Positions 44,864 through 54,666 of a stretch of DNA of 64,000 nucleotides are shown here, piece by piece; positions within the stretch are counted from its first letter, which is position 1; every line of letters starts with the position of its first letter. The DNA is taken from assembly GCA_018241995.1 (NCBI GenBank), contig JAFECT010000008.1, positions 1 through 64,000 on the forward strand, read 5' to 3'. Below the pieces are notes generated by a model that was not told where the DNA came from, did not search any database, and saw only the letters and a list, made by a program, of their open reading frames with translations. The DNA comes from Pseudomonadota bacterium (GTDB lineage: Bacteria > Pseudomonadota > Alphaproteobacteria > Caulobacterales > Caulobacteraceae). A program made the translations under genes and the position numbers.

Positions 44864-45754
44864 ATGGGTGATGCTGCGCAGGTCGACTTTAGTAGTAATT
44901 ATTACGATCTTAAACGTGCATCACAGCTATTTTGTGCCGCACTATTTGTATTTTGTTTGAGTGGCGTTACGACATCCGAGGTAAGTGTTCTTGGATTCAA
45001 ACTCGATCACGTTGCATCGAATACGATTCGCTGGTGTTTATGGCTGGCTGGTACAAGTTATTTCGTGAATTACTTTTGGGTCTCGTTCCTTGAGGGGCGT
45101 CATTTGCTCAGCCCCCGAAGAGTGCCTGGCACCAATTTGACGGACAGGGTTGATGCGACTTTGGTTGAGATACATAATTCAACTAATCACCTCAAAGTGC
45201 TGCTTGATGAGATCGCCGATAAAGTTTCCAAGGAAACCAATTTCGATCCGGTGGACCCCGTTCTCGATATTCGAAAGCACCGAGATCGTCCCATTTATGA
45301 ACATATCGTGCAGTATTTTAACTTAAATCCCCCGGACTTGGACGAGCCTCGGAAGATTGTATTTTCGGAAACTGGCATAGGTGGTGTTGATGGATCGCAG
45401 CTCCGCAATGATGTTTCTGACGCCTTGATTCAGAAAATAACGGAAGCGGCTCCTGCTGCTGTTGAAGCGGCCTACGACCGCTGGCTTCCACGCGTGAATG
45501 AACGAATAGAAATTACCGCCAGAGTAATCGATGAGGCGCAGGAGCGCCTACGCGTCGATGGTGCGCTGTTTGTGGTTGAAGTAAAAAAGGCAAAAGAGGC
45601 CGCTGAGGCGGTCGTAAAATTTGTCGAACAGACAAATACGCTTAGCGGTCGGCGATATTTTATATTTGATCTCGCGGCTCCCGCAATTGTTTGGCTTGTT
45701 GCTACCTACCAATTCATTGCTGCCCTTTCTGGTGTTTTCCCCAGGATCGGATGA
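44864..45754 (+). CDS. AT-rich orphan membrane protein
   Basis: A 296-residue protein with two N-terminal membrane helices (about residues 20-38 and 54-74), a large hydrophilic centre with probable coiled coils (about 90-115 and 215-262) and a third helix near the C-terminus (270-290). Base composition and codon use (AAT, ATA, TTT, GTA, AAA) differ sharply from both neighbours, and the shift starts and ends close to the gene. These are signs of recent transfer. No enzymatic motif and no family were recognised. A defence, receptor or phage-derived role is possible but unsupported. Confidence 0.75.
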   Translation: MGDAAQVDFSSNYYDLKRASQLFCAALFVFCLSGVTTSEVSVLGFKLDHVASNTIRWCLWLAGTSYFVNYFWVSFLEGRHLLSPRRVPGTNLTDRVDATLVEIHNSTNHLKVLLDEIADKVSKETNFDPVDPVLDIRKHRDRPIYEHIVQYFNLNPPDLDEPRKIVFSETGIGGVDGSQLRNDVSDALIQKITEAAPAAVEAAYDRWLPRVNERIEITARVIDEAQERLRVDGALFVVEVKKAKEAAEAVVKFVEQTNTLSGRRYFIFDLAAPAIVWLVATYQFIAALSGVFPRIG

Positions 45755-45820
45755 ATTAGAATTTTGATTGTGAGTGCCAAAGATGCGCTATCGACATCTT
45801 AACTGTCTGGAACTCTCCCC

Positions 45821-46003
45821 ATGAAACTCCTCTTCACCGTCGTCGGCGCGATCCTGGTCCTGGTTGGGGCGGTGTGGATCGGGCAGGGGTTCAACCTGAT
45901 CCCGGGCAGTTTCATGACCGGGCATATGGAATGGGCCGCCTATGGCGCGGTGGCGGCGCTGGGCGGGCTGGCGCTGATCGTGCTGTCGCGGCGCAGGCGC
46001 TGA
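45821..46003 (+). CDS. Small two-helix membrane protein, 60 aa
   Basis: MKLLFTVVGAILVLVGAVWI forms the first helix and AAYGAVAALGGLALIVL the second, with GFNLIPGSFMTGHMEW between and a basic end (SRRRR). This layout is common in small alphaproteobacterial membrane proteins of unknown role. GC content is back to normal here. Confidence 0.7.
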   Translation: MKLLFTVVGAILVLVGAVWIGQGFNLIPGSFMTGHMEWAAYGAVAALGGLALIVLSRRRR

Positions 46004-46089
46004 CCCCTCAGGCCACAAGCGGAACAATTGCCTGACGGCTCAGTTGGGGCGGCGCAGGGGGCTCGGGGCCAACGCCTTAGGGAGCACCC

Positions 46090-46434
46090 ATGAAAACCGC
46101 ATCAGCGCTGACCGTCTTCGCCGTCTCCGGCCTTCTCGCGAGCGCCGTGTTCGCCCAGGCCACGCCGCCGGCTCCGCCCGCAGCGCCGCCTTCCGCGCCG
46201 ACGCCGCCGGCGACCATGGCCCAGCAGACGCCTCCGGGCACGCCGGGCGCAGCGCCCACGGCCACGCCGCCCGCGGCCAACCCCACCACGACGACGACCG
46301 CGCCCGCGTCGCCTGCGCCGGCTTCGCCGAGCGAGCCGACCTACGGCAAGGGCTGGAGCAAGGAGCGCTGCCAGGCGGCCATGGCCCGGCACGAGAAGAT
46401 CAAGCCTGACAACTGTCCGGCGCCCAAGGCCTAG
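46090..46434 (+). CDS. Secreted Pro/Ala/Thr-rich protein
   Basis: The 114-residue product has a signal peptide (about 1-22, ending VFAQ), a long disordered Pro/Ala/Thr region (about 24-82) and a short conserved-looking C-terminal part with two cysteines (KERCQAAMARHEKIKPDNC). Possibly a cell-wall-spanning or surface-linker protein. The function is unknown. Confidence 0.6.
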   Translation: MKTASALTVFAVSGLLASAVFAQATPPAPPAAPPSAPTPPATMAQQTPPGTPGAAPTATPPAANPTTTTTAPASPAPASPSEPTYGKGWSKERCQAAMARHEKIKPDNCPAPKA

Positions 46435-46454
46435 ATCGGCGTTGGAAAGGGTTC

Positions 46455-46579
46455 GAGGGGCCGTGCGCGCCGCTTACCGGGCAAGAGAGGGCAAGCCAGG
46501 ATACGGTTGTACGCACGACCCCTCTGGCGGCCCCCGCCGCCACTCGCTGTCGCCGAACGCTCCATCCCGGAGGTCGGCG
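46455..46579. ncRNA. Candidate structured RNA (three consecutive hairpins)
   Basis: In the 174-nt gap between two convergent genes, a 13-position stem with one mismatch (46455-46467 with 46512-46524), a 5-bp stem (46526-46530 with 46537-46541) and a two-part stem (46551-46556 with 46574-46579, enclosing 46560-46563 with 46569-46572) follow each other. No SRP, tmRNA, 6S or RNase P signature is present. The strand is unclear and chance hairpins are common in GC-rich DNA. Confidence 0.3.
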
Positions 46580-46608
46580 GCAAGGGGTAAAAACCTCAGC
46601 GAGTCAAA

Positions 46609-47439
46609 CTAGTACGCAAAATCCCGGTAAGTTTCCTCGCCCGCGATGGCTTCCGCGACCGTGTCGAAGACCGGGTTGAAACGAAGCCAGCGCCGCGCCC
46701 GCTCGGGCAGGGCCTCCAGCACGGGCCTGGGTACGCGAATCTGCACTTCCGGCCGGTGCAGCCACCGGCGCGAATAACCGATCACCACCATCGGGCGCGG
46801 GGTGTCGGAAGGGTTGGGCGTGCCGCGATGGATGTGGCGCACGTCGCGGATCATGACGTCGCCGCGGTTCATCAGGGCCTTCTGGAGCGGGATCTCGCCG
46901 CTCTCGACCTTGGCCAGGCCTTCAGCCTTGGAAAGCATGTGCGTGCCCGGCGCGTATTCCATCGGCCCGTTGGCCTCGGTCACGTCCACCAGCGGGAAGT
47001 TCACCGCCAGCTGATAGGCGGGCGTCTCGGCGCCGGTCTCTGGGAACAGCAGCTGGGTGTCGCGGTGCAGGTCCTGGTATTCGGAACCCTTCATCGGGGT
47101 GTCGGTGGCCAGCTGGCACATGACCCCGTCCTTGCCGACCAGCCGCTCGACCACGGCCATGATCGCCGGGTTGTCGATGACGTTGGCGTCAGCCCACAGG
47201 TCGTGGAAGGGCAGGGTGACGTAGTAGCGCCCGACGCCGCGGTTCGGGTTGTCCCGTTCCGCCTCGATCCCGGCCTTGAGCAGCGGCTGGAACGCTTCAT
47301 TCCAGGCGTTGATGGTCTCGACCGGGAAGCAGCCCTTCAGGATGGTGGCGCTGGTGTCGCGAACCTCTTGCGCATGGGCGTCGGCCTGCTCGTCGGTGAG
47401 CGTCAGGGCAGGCTGATCGAAGCGCGGGTTCAGGGTCAT
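46609..47439 (-). CDS. Phytanoyl-CoA dioxygenase (PhyH) family protein
   Basis: The 276-residue Fe(II)/2-oxoglutarate oxygenase has the facial triad His125-x-Asp127 (DLHRDT) and His204 (HIHRGTPNP), with the family segments VNFPLVDVTEANGPMEYAPGTHM and NRGDVMIRDVRHIH. The start at 47439 (MTLNPRFDQP) is chosen as the first plausible methionine before the conserved region; the ORF is open back to 47529. The substrate cannot be told. It is monocistronic. Confidence 0.87.
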   Translation of the reverse strand: MTLNPRFDQPALTLTDEQADAHAQEVRDTSATILKGCFPVETINAWNEAFQPLLKAGIEAERDNPNRGVGRYYVTLPFHDLWADANVIDNPAIMAVVERLVGKDGVMCQLATDTPMKGSEYQDLHRDTQLLFPETGAETPAYQLAVNFPLVDVTEANGPMEYAPGTHMLSKAEGLAKVESGEIPLQKALMNRGDVMIRDVRHIHRGTPNPSDTPRPMVVIGYSRRWLHRPEVQIRVPRPVLEALPERARRWLRFNPVFDTVAEAIAGEETYRDFAY

Positions 47440-47622
47440 CGAGAGCGGCGTGTGCTGTGAAGCGAGGACCAGCTTATACCCCACCCCTTCCAGCCAAGCT
47501 TTCAGGGCGGAGTGTCGCAGTTGGCACAACGGTGTTCGCCCGCCCGATCACGGCGGCGGGAACCGGGCGTGATCAAGCGGGGTTGTCCGGCAACCCGCTC
47601 AGGGGGACTGGAAGAGAAAACA

Positions 47623-48258
47623 ATGACCAAGAACAAACTCATGGCCGCCGTGGCGATTGTGGCGGTCCTCGGAGCCGTCTCCGCCTGCAAGAAGGCCGGC
47701 GACTCGACCAAGGGCGCCGCCGACAGCGCCACCAACGCGACCACCACCTCCAACCCGGCCGTCACCGCGGCCGAGGACAAAACCGCCCAGGCCGTGGGCC
47801 AGACCTCGGCCGCCACCGTCGGCGCCACCGACGGCGGCTTCGTCACCTCCGCCGCCATGAGCGACATGTATGAGGTGCAGGCCGCGACCCTGGCCGAGGG
47901 CCGCACCAAGAACCCGGCCGTCAAGAAATTCGCCGCCGAGATGATCAAGGCCCACACCGCCACCACCAACGAGCTGAAGAAGGCCCTGCCGGCCTCCGGC
48001 GTGAACGCCGCGCCCCCGGCCGAGCTGGACGAGCGCCACAAGGGCCTGATCCAGAACCTCGACAAGGCCAAGCCTGAGGACTTCGACAAGACCTACATCG
48101 ACCAGCAGGTCGCCGCCCACGACGAGGCCGTGACCCTGTTCAAGAGCTACGCCGACCGCGGCTCCAACGCGACGCTCAAGCCCTGGGCCGCGGCGACGCT
48201 GCCCAAGATCCAGAAGCACCTGGACATGGCCAAGGGCCTGCAGAGCGGTATGAAGTAA
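47623..48258 (+). CDS. DUF4142 family lipoprotein
   Basis: A 211-residue protein with a lipoprotein signal (VLGAVSAC, Cys22), an Ala/Thr-rich linker and a four-helix ferritin-like DUF4142 domain (FVTSAAMSDMYEVQAATLAEGRTKN, VKKFAAEMIKAHTATTNELKK, DKTYIDQQVAAHDEAVTLFKSY). The family is frequent in stress-related envelope regulons; metal binding has not been shown. It ends at a good terminator. Confidence 0.88.
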   Translation: MTKNKLMAAVAIVAVLGAVSACKKAGDSTKGAADSATNATTTSNPAVTAAEDKTAQAVGQTSAATVGATDGGFVTSAAMSDMYEVQAATLAEGRTKNPAVKKFAAEMIKAHTATTNELKKALPASGVNAAPPAELDERHKGLIQNLDKAKPEDFDKTYIDQQVAAHDEAVTLFKSYADRGSNATLKPWAAATLPKIQKHLDMAKGLQSGMK

Positions 48259-48288
48259 GCCTTTCCCACGCAGGGAAATCGAGGAGAG

Positions 48289-48317
48289 GCCCCCGGCGGA
48301 GACGCTGGGGGCTTTTT
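48289..48317 (+). terminator. Terminator of the DUF4142 gene
   Basis: A 10-bp stem (48289-48298 with 48303-48312, one G-T pair), GAGA loop and five T residues. Confidence 0.9.
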
Positions 48318-48325
48318 CTTATCTG

Positions 48326-48495
48326 CACCTCCCCTGCGAACGATAGTGAGCGGGGGAGGGGGACCACGAAGTGGTGGAGGGGGCGCGCCAAGCCCACTGC
48401 GAGTCGCGCTGGCGTCACTAGCGCCTACTCTCCCGGAATTCGATCTCGCGCCGCCCACTCCGCGCCCCCGTTCGCTGCCGCGCACAGGGGAGGTG
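48326..48495. repeat. REP/MITE-like element with terminal inverted repeats
   Basis: CACCTCCCCTG (48326-48336) and its exact complement CAGGGGAGGTG (48485-48495) bound a 170-bp segment; the similarity of the arms extends inward, with gaps, to about 30 bp. Inside are ACCAC-GAA-GTGGT (48363-48375) and runs of GGGGGAGG. The GGACCACGAAGTGGTGGAGG pattern resembles dispersed intergenic repeats known from Caulobacterales and relatives. There is no ORF inside. Confidence 0.6.
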
Positions 48496-48496
48496 A

Positions 48497-50677
<2,181 letters not shown>

Positions 50678-50681
50678 GGCG

Positions 50682-51440
50682 GTGAGCGGGCCGACCAGTC
50701 CCCGCTACGGCCTGCATGCGGACCGCTATCGCAGATTCCGGCCCGGCTATCCCGACTGGCTGTTCGACCGTGCGGCCGAACTCTGCGGCGAGCGGCGCGC
50801 CCAGGCGGTGGAGCTCGGCGCAGGCTCCGGTCAGGCCACGCCACGCATCCTGCAGCGCTTCGAACGCGTCACCGCCATCGAGCCAGACGCCGACATGGCC
50901 GCCCTGATTCCCGCCGATCCACGCTTGACGGTGATGGTGTCGCCGGCCGAGACCGCGCCATTGCCCGAGGGCCTGGACGCGGCCTTCTCCGCCACCGCCT
51001 TCCACTGGATGGACGCCGCCGTGGTGGGCCGCCGTGTGGCCCAGGCGTTGAGGCCCGACGGCGTGTTCCTGGCCTTCGGCTATTGCCCGTTCCGGCCGGT
51101 GGGGCCGGATGCGGCGGTCGAGGTGCTGGAGGCCGAGCACCAGGTCTGGGCGCCCTATACGGACACGCGCTTGTCTGCCTGGCGGCCCTATGCCGAGCTG
51201 ATCCGCGCTTCGGGCGCCTTCTCCCGCCTGGAAGAATTCGCCTTCGACCATGAGGTCGAACTCGATCCCGCCGACGCGGCGGGTCTGTTCCTGACCACCT
51301 CCTACGCCGCCGCTCACGCACGGGCGACGGGCGACGAGGCGGCCTATCTCGCCGACCTCGCCCGGCGCCTGGCCGAGGCGACCGGCGGGGCCAAGATCAC
51401 GGTCCGCTTTCCCATCGAGGGCGCGTTCGCCCAGGTCTGA
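50682..51440 (+). CDS. Class I SAM-dependent methyltransferase
   Basis: The 252-residue protein has motif I AVELGAGSGQAT (about residues 42-53), motif II acidic VTAIEPDADM and the FSATAFHWMD segment typical of the UbiE/TAM-like methyltransferases. The N-terminal YGLHADRYRRFRPGYPDWLF is a frequent family start. The GTG start lies 4 nt after ligA. The substrate is unknown. Confidence 0.85.
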   Translation: MSGPTSPRYGLHADRYRRFRPGYPDWLFDRAAELCGERRAQAVELGAGSGQATPRILQRFERVTAIEPDADMAALIPADPRLTVMVSPAETAPLPEGLDAAFSATAFHWMDAAVVGRRVAQALRPDGVFLAFGYCPFRPVGPDAAVEVLEAEHQVWAPYTDTRLSAWRPYAELIRASGAFSRLEEFAFDHEVELDPADAAGLFLTTSYAAAHARATGDEAAYLADLARRLAEATGGAKITVRFPIEGAFAQV

Positions 51441-51564
51441 CCCGGGCGCCGCCCGCCGCAGGGCCGCGACCGCTCGGCGCAAGGCTTTCGACAAAACGCA
51501 AGCAATGGCTAGCGTCGTTCCGGCAAGCGCAGGGGGCTGCGCCGGGCAGGGCAGGGGACGCGGC

Positions 51565-52185
51565 ATGACGCTGGCGGATGAGGATGTGCGCGTCGCGGGC
51601 GCCGAGAAGGCCCGACCTGGGCTCCACCTGCCGCGGAAGGCGGCGCTTCTGGTTATCGACATGCAGGCCGGGTTCGACGATCCCTCGTGGGGCCGGCGCA
51701 ACAACCCGGGCGCCGAGGACTGCGTCGTGCGGCTGCTGGCGGCGTGGCGCGCGTCGGGACGACCGATCATCCACGTGCACCACACCTCGCTGGGCGCCGA
51801 CGGCTGCTTCCGCGCCGGCACGCCCGGCCAGGTCGCCAAGTCAGAGACCGGGCCGCGCATCGGCGAGGCGGTGGTCGGCAAGACCGTCAACAGCGGCTTC
51901 ATCGGCACCGGCATGGAGGCCATGCTGCGCGGCGACGGGATCGAGACCGTCGTGCTGGTGGGCCTGACCACCAACCATTGTGTCTCCACCACTGCGCGGA
52001 TGGCGGGCAATCTCGGGTTCCGCACGCTGGTGGTTTCCGACGCCACCGCCGCCTTCGATCGGCGCGCCCTGGACGGCTCGATGCGTCCCGCCCAGGAGGT
52101 GCACCTGGCCGCGCTGAGCGACCTGAAGGACGAGTTCGCCGAGATCGTCGACACGGCCGCAGTTCTGCGCGCCCTCGGCGCCTGA
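51565..52185 (+). CDS. Isochorismatase-like cysteine hydrolase
   Basis: A 206-residue enzyme with the catalytic triad Asp32 (LLVIDMQAGF), Lys106 (VGKTVNSGF) and Cys139 (TTNHCVSTTAR), including the cis-peptide segment GLTTNHCVST. Family members hydrolyse amides such as nicotinamide, N-carbamoylsarcosine or ureides, or isochorismate. The ATG at 51565 gives the standard length. It lies 206 nt ahead of the TonB receptor gene and might be part of that cluster. Confidence 0.88.
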   Translation: MTLADEDVRVAGAEKARPGLHLPRKAALLVIDMQAGFDDPSWGRRNNPGAEDCVVRLLAAWRASGRPIIHVHHTSLGADGCFRAGTPGQVAKSETGPRIGEAVVGKTVNSGFIGTGMEAMLRGDGIETVVLVGLTTNHCVSTTARMAGNLGFRTLVVSDATAAFDRRALDGSMRPAQEVHLAALSDLKDEFAEIVDTAAVLRALGA

Positions 52186-52289
52186 GCCCCGAGAAGCCTT
52201 ACACAGTTTTGATTTAATGGGCCCTTCTGGAGCCTGAGTCCCGACACCGTATGGCTCGCGGTCGCCTTGCCACACCCTGCGTGCAAGAT

Positions 52290-52318
52290 ATTCGCTCTCG
52301 ATAGAATGAGTATTGACA
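52290..52318 (+). promoter_or_regulatory. Candidate operator and -35 box of the TonB receptor gene
   Basis: The imperfect palindrome at 52290-52308 (ATTC ... GAAT ends, CTCTCG core) lies 4 bp before TTGACA (52313-52318). Thirteen of 19 positions match the motif at 62311-62329 upstream of the MFS gene, sharing CTCTCG-N-TAG-NN-TG. A clear -10 box was not found. Probable target of the TetR regulator at 56321. Confidence 0.45.
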
Positions 52319-52391
52319 GCTTCGCGGCCTCGCGAGAGCATCGCCCTACGTGCCGGAGAGCGCGCGCCGTCAAAGGCGAAGGGGGAGGACC

Positions 52392-54572
52392 ATGAAGATT
52401 TCCGCATTGCTGCTGAGCGCGTCGGTACTGGCGCTGGGTTACGCCGGGGCCGCCGAGGCCCAATCGACGCCGGCGTCCGATCAGCCTTCGTCGGGCTCAA
52501 GCTCGGACAAGTCGCAGGTGAAGGAGGTGGTGATCACCGCCGAGCGCCGCAGCGTCAATCTGCAGCGCGCGCCGATCTCGGCCACGGTGCTGACCGGCCA
52601 GGACCTGGAGAACAAGGGCGTGGTGCAGGTCGAGGACCTGCAGTTCGCCACGCCCAGCGCGACCGTGAACAACTTTGGTCAGGGCATCGACTTCAACATC
52701 CGCGGCATCGGCAAGGCCGAACACAACAGCCAGACCACCACCGGCGTGATCACCTATCGCGACGGCGTTGCGACCTTCCCCGGCTACCTGCAGGAAGAGC
52801 CCTACTACGACATCGCCCGTATCGAGATCCTGCGCGGCCCGCAGGGCACCTTTGTCGGCCAGAACGCCACGGGCGGCGCGGTGTTCGTGGTCTCAAACGA
52901 TCCGGTGATCGGCGGCGGTCACCACGGCTATCTGATGGGCCAGGCCGGCAACTATGCGGACTTCGCCCTGCAGGGGGCTGTCAACCTGCCGATCAGCGAC
53001 ACCCTGGCCGGGCGCGTGGCCTTCGACACCGAGACGCGCGACAGCTTCTACAAGATCACCGGGCCGGGCGGAACGGCCTACAACGGCAATCCCGGCGACC
53101 TGAAGATGTACAGCGCGCGCTTCGGCCTGCTGTGGAAGCCGAACGCGGCCCTGTCGGTGCTGTGGAAGACCGAGGGCAACTACATCGACATGGGCGGCTA
53201 TCCGTCCGACCCGGTGCTGGCGACCAACGATCCGTTCCATCTGTCCTTCAACTCGCCGGAGAAGGCGCTGGACAAGTTCTGGCGCACCTCGCTGAAGGTC
53301 GACTACGTCACCGACAACGGAATCACCTTCCGGTCGCTCTCAAGCTACCAGTACGGCAAGACGCAGTATTGGGCCGACCTGGACGGGACGTCGACGACCA
53401 ACTGGTTCTTCACCGACGCGGTCAATGAGCGGATCTGGTCCCAGGAATTCAACATCATCTCGCCCTCAACCGGGCCGCTGACCTGGATCCTGGGGGCCTA
53501 CTACCAGACCGACACCCACAATTTCCCGACCAACGAGTTCCTGATCGCCACGCCGCCGGGCAGCATCTTCAGCGAATACCGCCTGCAGGGCACAAACCCG
53601 ACGAAGAACGCCGCGGTGTTCGGCCAGATCAGCTGGAACCTCACCGACGCCCTGCAGATTCAGCTCGGCGGGCGCTATTCCAGCGCCAGCACGGCGAACC
53701 ATGTCACGGTGCTGCAGTACGGCACGCCGATCATCGACGAGCAGTCGGCGAAGTACCACAACCTGTCGGGCAAGTTGTCGATCAACTGGACGGTCGATCA
53801 GCACAACTTCCTCTATGCCTTCGCCGCGACCGGCTATCGCCCCGGCGGCCTGAACGTACCGGTCGGCCTGGGCCAGCCCGCGCCGTTCGACTCTGAAAAG
53901 GTGCAGGAATACGAGGCGGGCTGGAAGGCCGGCTTCTTCGATGGCCACCTGCGCACCCAGCTCGACGCCTACTACAACAAGTACGAGAATTTCCAGGTCA
54001 CCATCGGCTACCCGGCCTTTCCGACCTTCGGTTTCGAGTTGAACACGCCGAACCCGACCAAGATCTACGGCATGGAAGCCCAGGCCGAGGCGGTGTTCGG
54101 GAACTTCTCCTGGGACGCCGGCATGGGCCTGATGAAGAGTGAGCTCGGTGAGTTCTTCGCCACCGACCCGCGGGCGGCCTCCTTCACCCCCTGCAATCCG
54201 TCGACGGGCCCGGCCAGCGCCTCGTGCATCAGTCTGAAGGGCAAGCAGCAGACCTACGCTCCGAACTTCACCTTCAACATCGGCGCCCAGTACATCTTCG
54301 ACTTGGCCGACGGCGACACCCTGACGCCGCGCATCAACTATGGCCACGTCTCGCAGCAATGGGCGAGCCTGTTCGAAAACGTCGCCCGCGGCGACCGGAT
54401 CGGCGCGCGCGACCTGTTCAATGCCCAGCTGGCTTGGAAACACGGCGGCTACGTGCTCACCGCCTACGGCTCGAACCTGTCAGACCAGCACTACGTGGCC
54501 GCGGCCAACTCGGGCCTGCGCTTCATGGGGCCGCCGCGCCAATTCGGCCTGCGCCTGTTCAAGGTGTTCTAG
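52392..54572 (+). CDS. TonB-dependent outer-membrane receptor
   Basis: The 726-residue receptor has a signal peptide (about 1-24, ending AEAQ), a TonB box (KEVVITAERR), the plug domain (DFNIRGIGKA, YYDIARIEILRGPQGTFVGQNATGGAV) and a 22-strand barrel ending in the C-terminal motif GPPRQFGLRLFKVF. GGAGG precedes the ATG. The plug with APISATVLTGQDLENKG matches receptors of caulobacters and sphingomonads that import non-siderophore nutrients. The neighbouring ligase, esterase and dehydrogenase suggest a lipidic or terpenoid ester as cargo. Confidence 0.93.
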   Translation: MKISALLLSASVLALGYAGAAEAQSTPASDQPSSGSSSDKSQVKEVVITAERRSVNLQRAPISATVLTGQDLENKGVVQVEDLQFATPSATVNNFGQGIDFNIRGIGKAEHNSQTTTGVITYRDGVATFPGYLQEEPYYDIARIEILRGPQGTFVGQNATGGAVFVVSNDPVIGGGHHGYLMGQAGNYADFALQGAVNLPISDTLAGRVAFDTETRDSFYKITGPGGTAYNGNPGDLKMYSARFGLLWKPNAALSVLWKTEGNYIDMGGYPSDPVLATNDPFHLSFNSPEKALDKFWRTSLKVDYVTDNGITFRSLSSYQYGKTQYWADLDGTSTTNWFFTDAVNERIWSQEFNIISPSTGPLTWILGAYYQTDTHNFPTNEFLIATPPGSIFSEYRLQGTNPTKNAAVFGQISWNLTDALQIQLGGRYSSASTANHVTVLQYGTPIIDEQSAKYHNLSGKLSINWTVDQHNFLYAFAATGYRPGGLNVPVGLGQPAPFDSEKVQEYEAGWKAGFFDGHLRTQLDAYYNKYENFQVTIGYPAFPTFGFELNTPNPTKIYGMEAQAEAVFGNFSWDAGMGLMKSELGEFFATDPRAASFTPCNPSTGPASASCISLKGKQQTYAPNFTFNIGAQYIFDLADGDTLTPRINYGHVSQQWASLFENVARGDRIGARDLFNAQLAWKHGGYVLTAYGSNLSDQHYVAAANSGLRFMGPPRQFGLRLFKVF

Positions 54573-54666
54573 GGCGGGGCTCCAGGGCCGCGTTCGCCTT
54601 CGCCTCCGGGCGATCGCGGTCGCGGCCCGGTCCGCCTCACCAGTTCGTACCTCCTCCCCAGAGATC

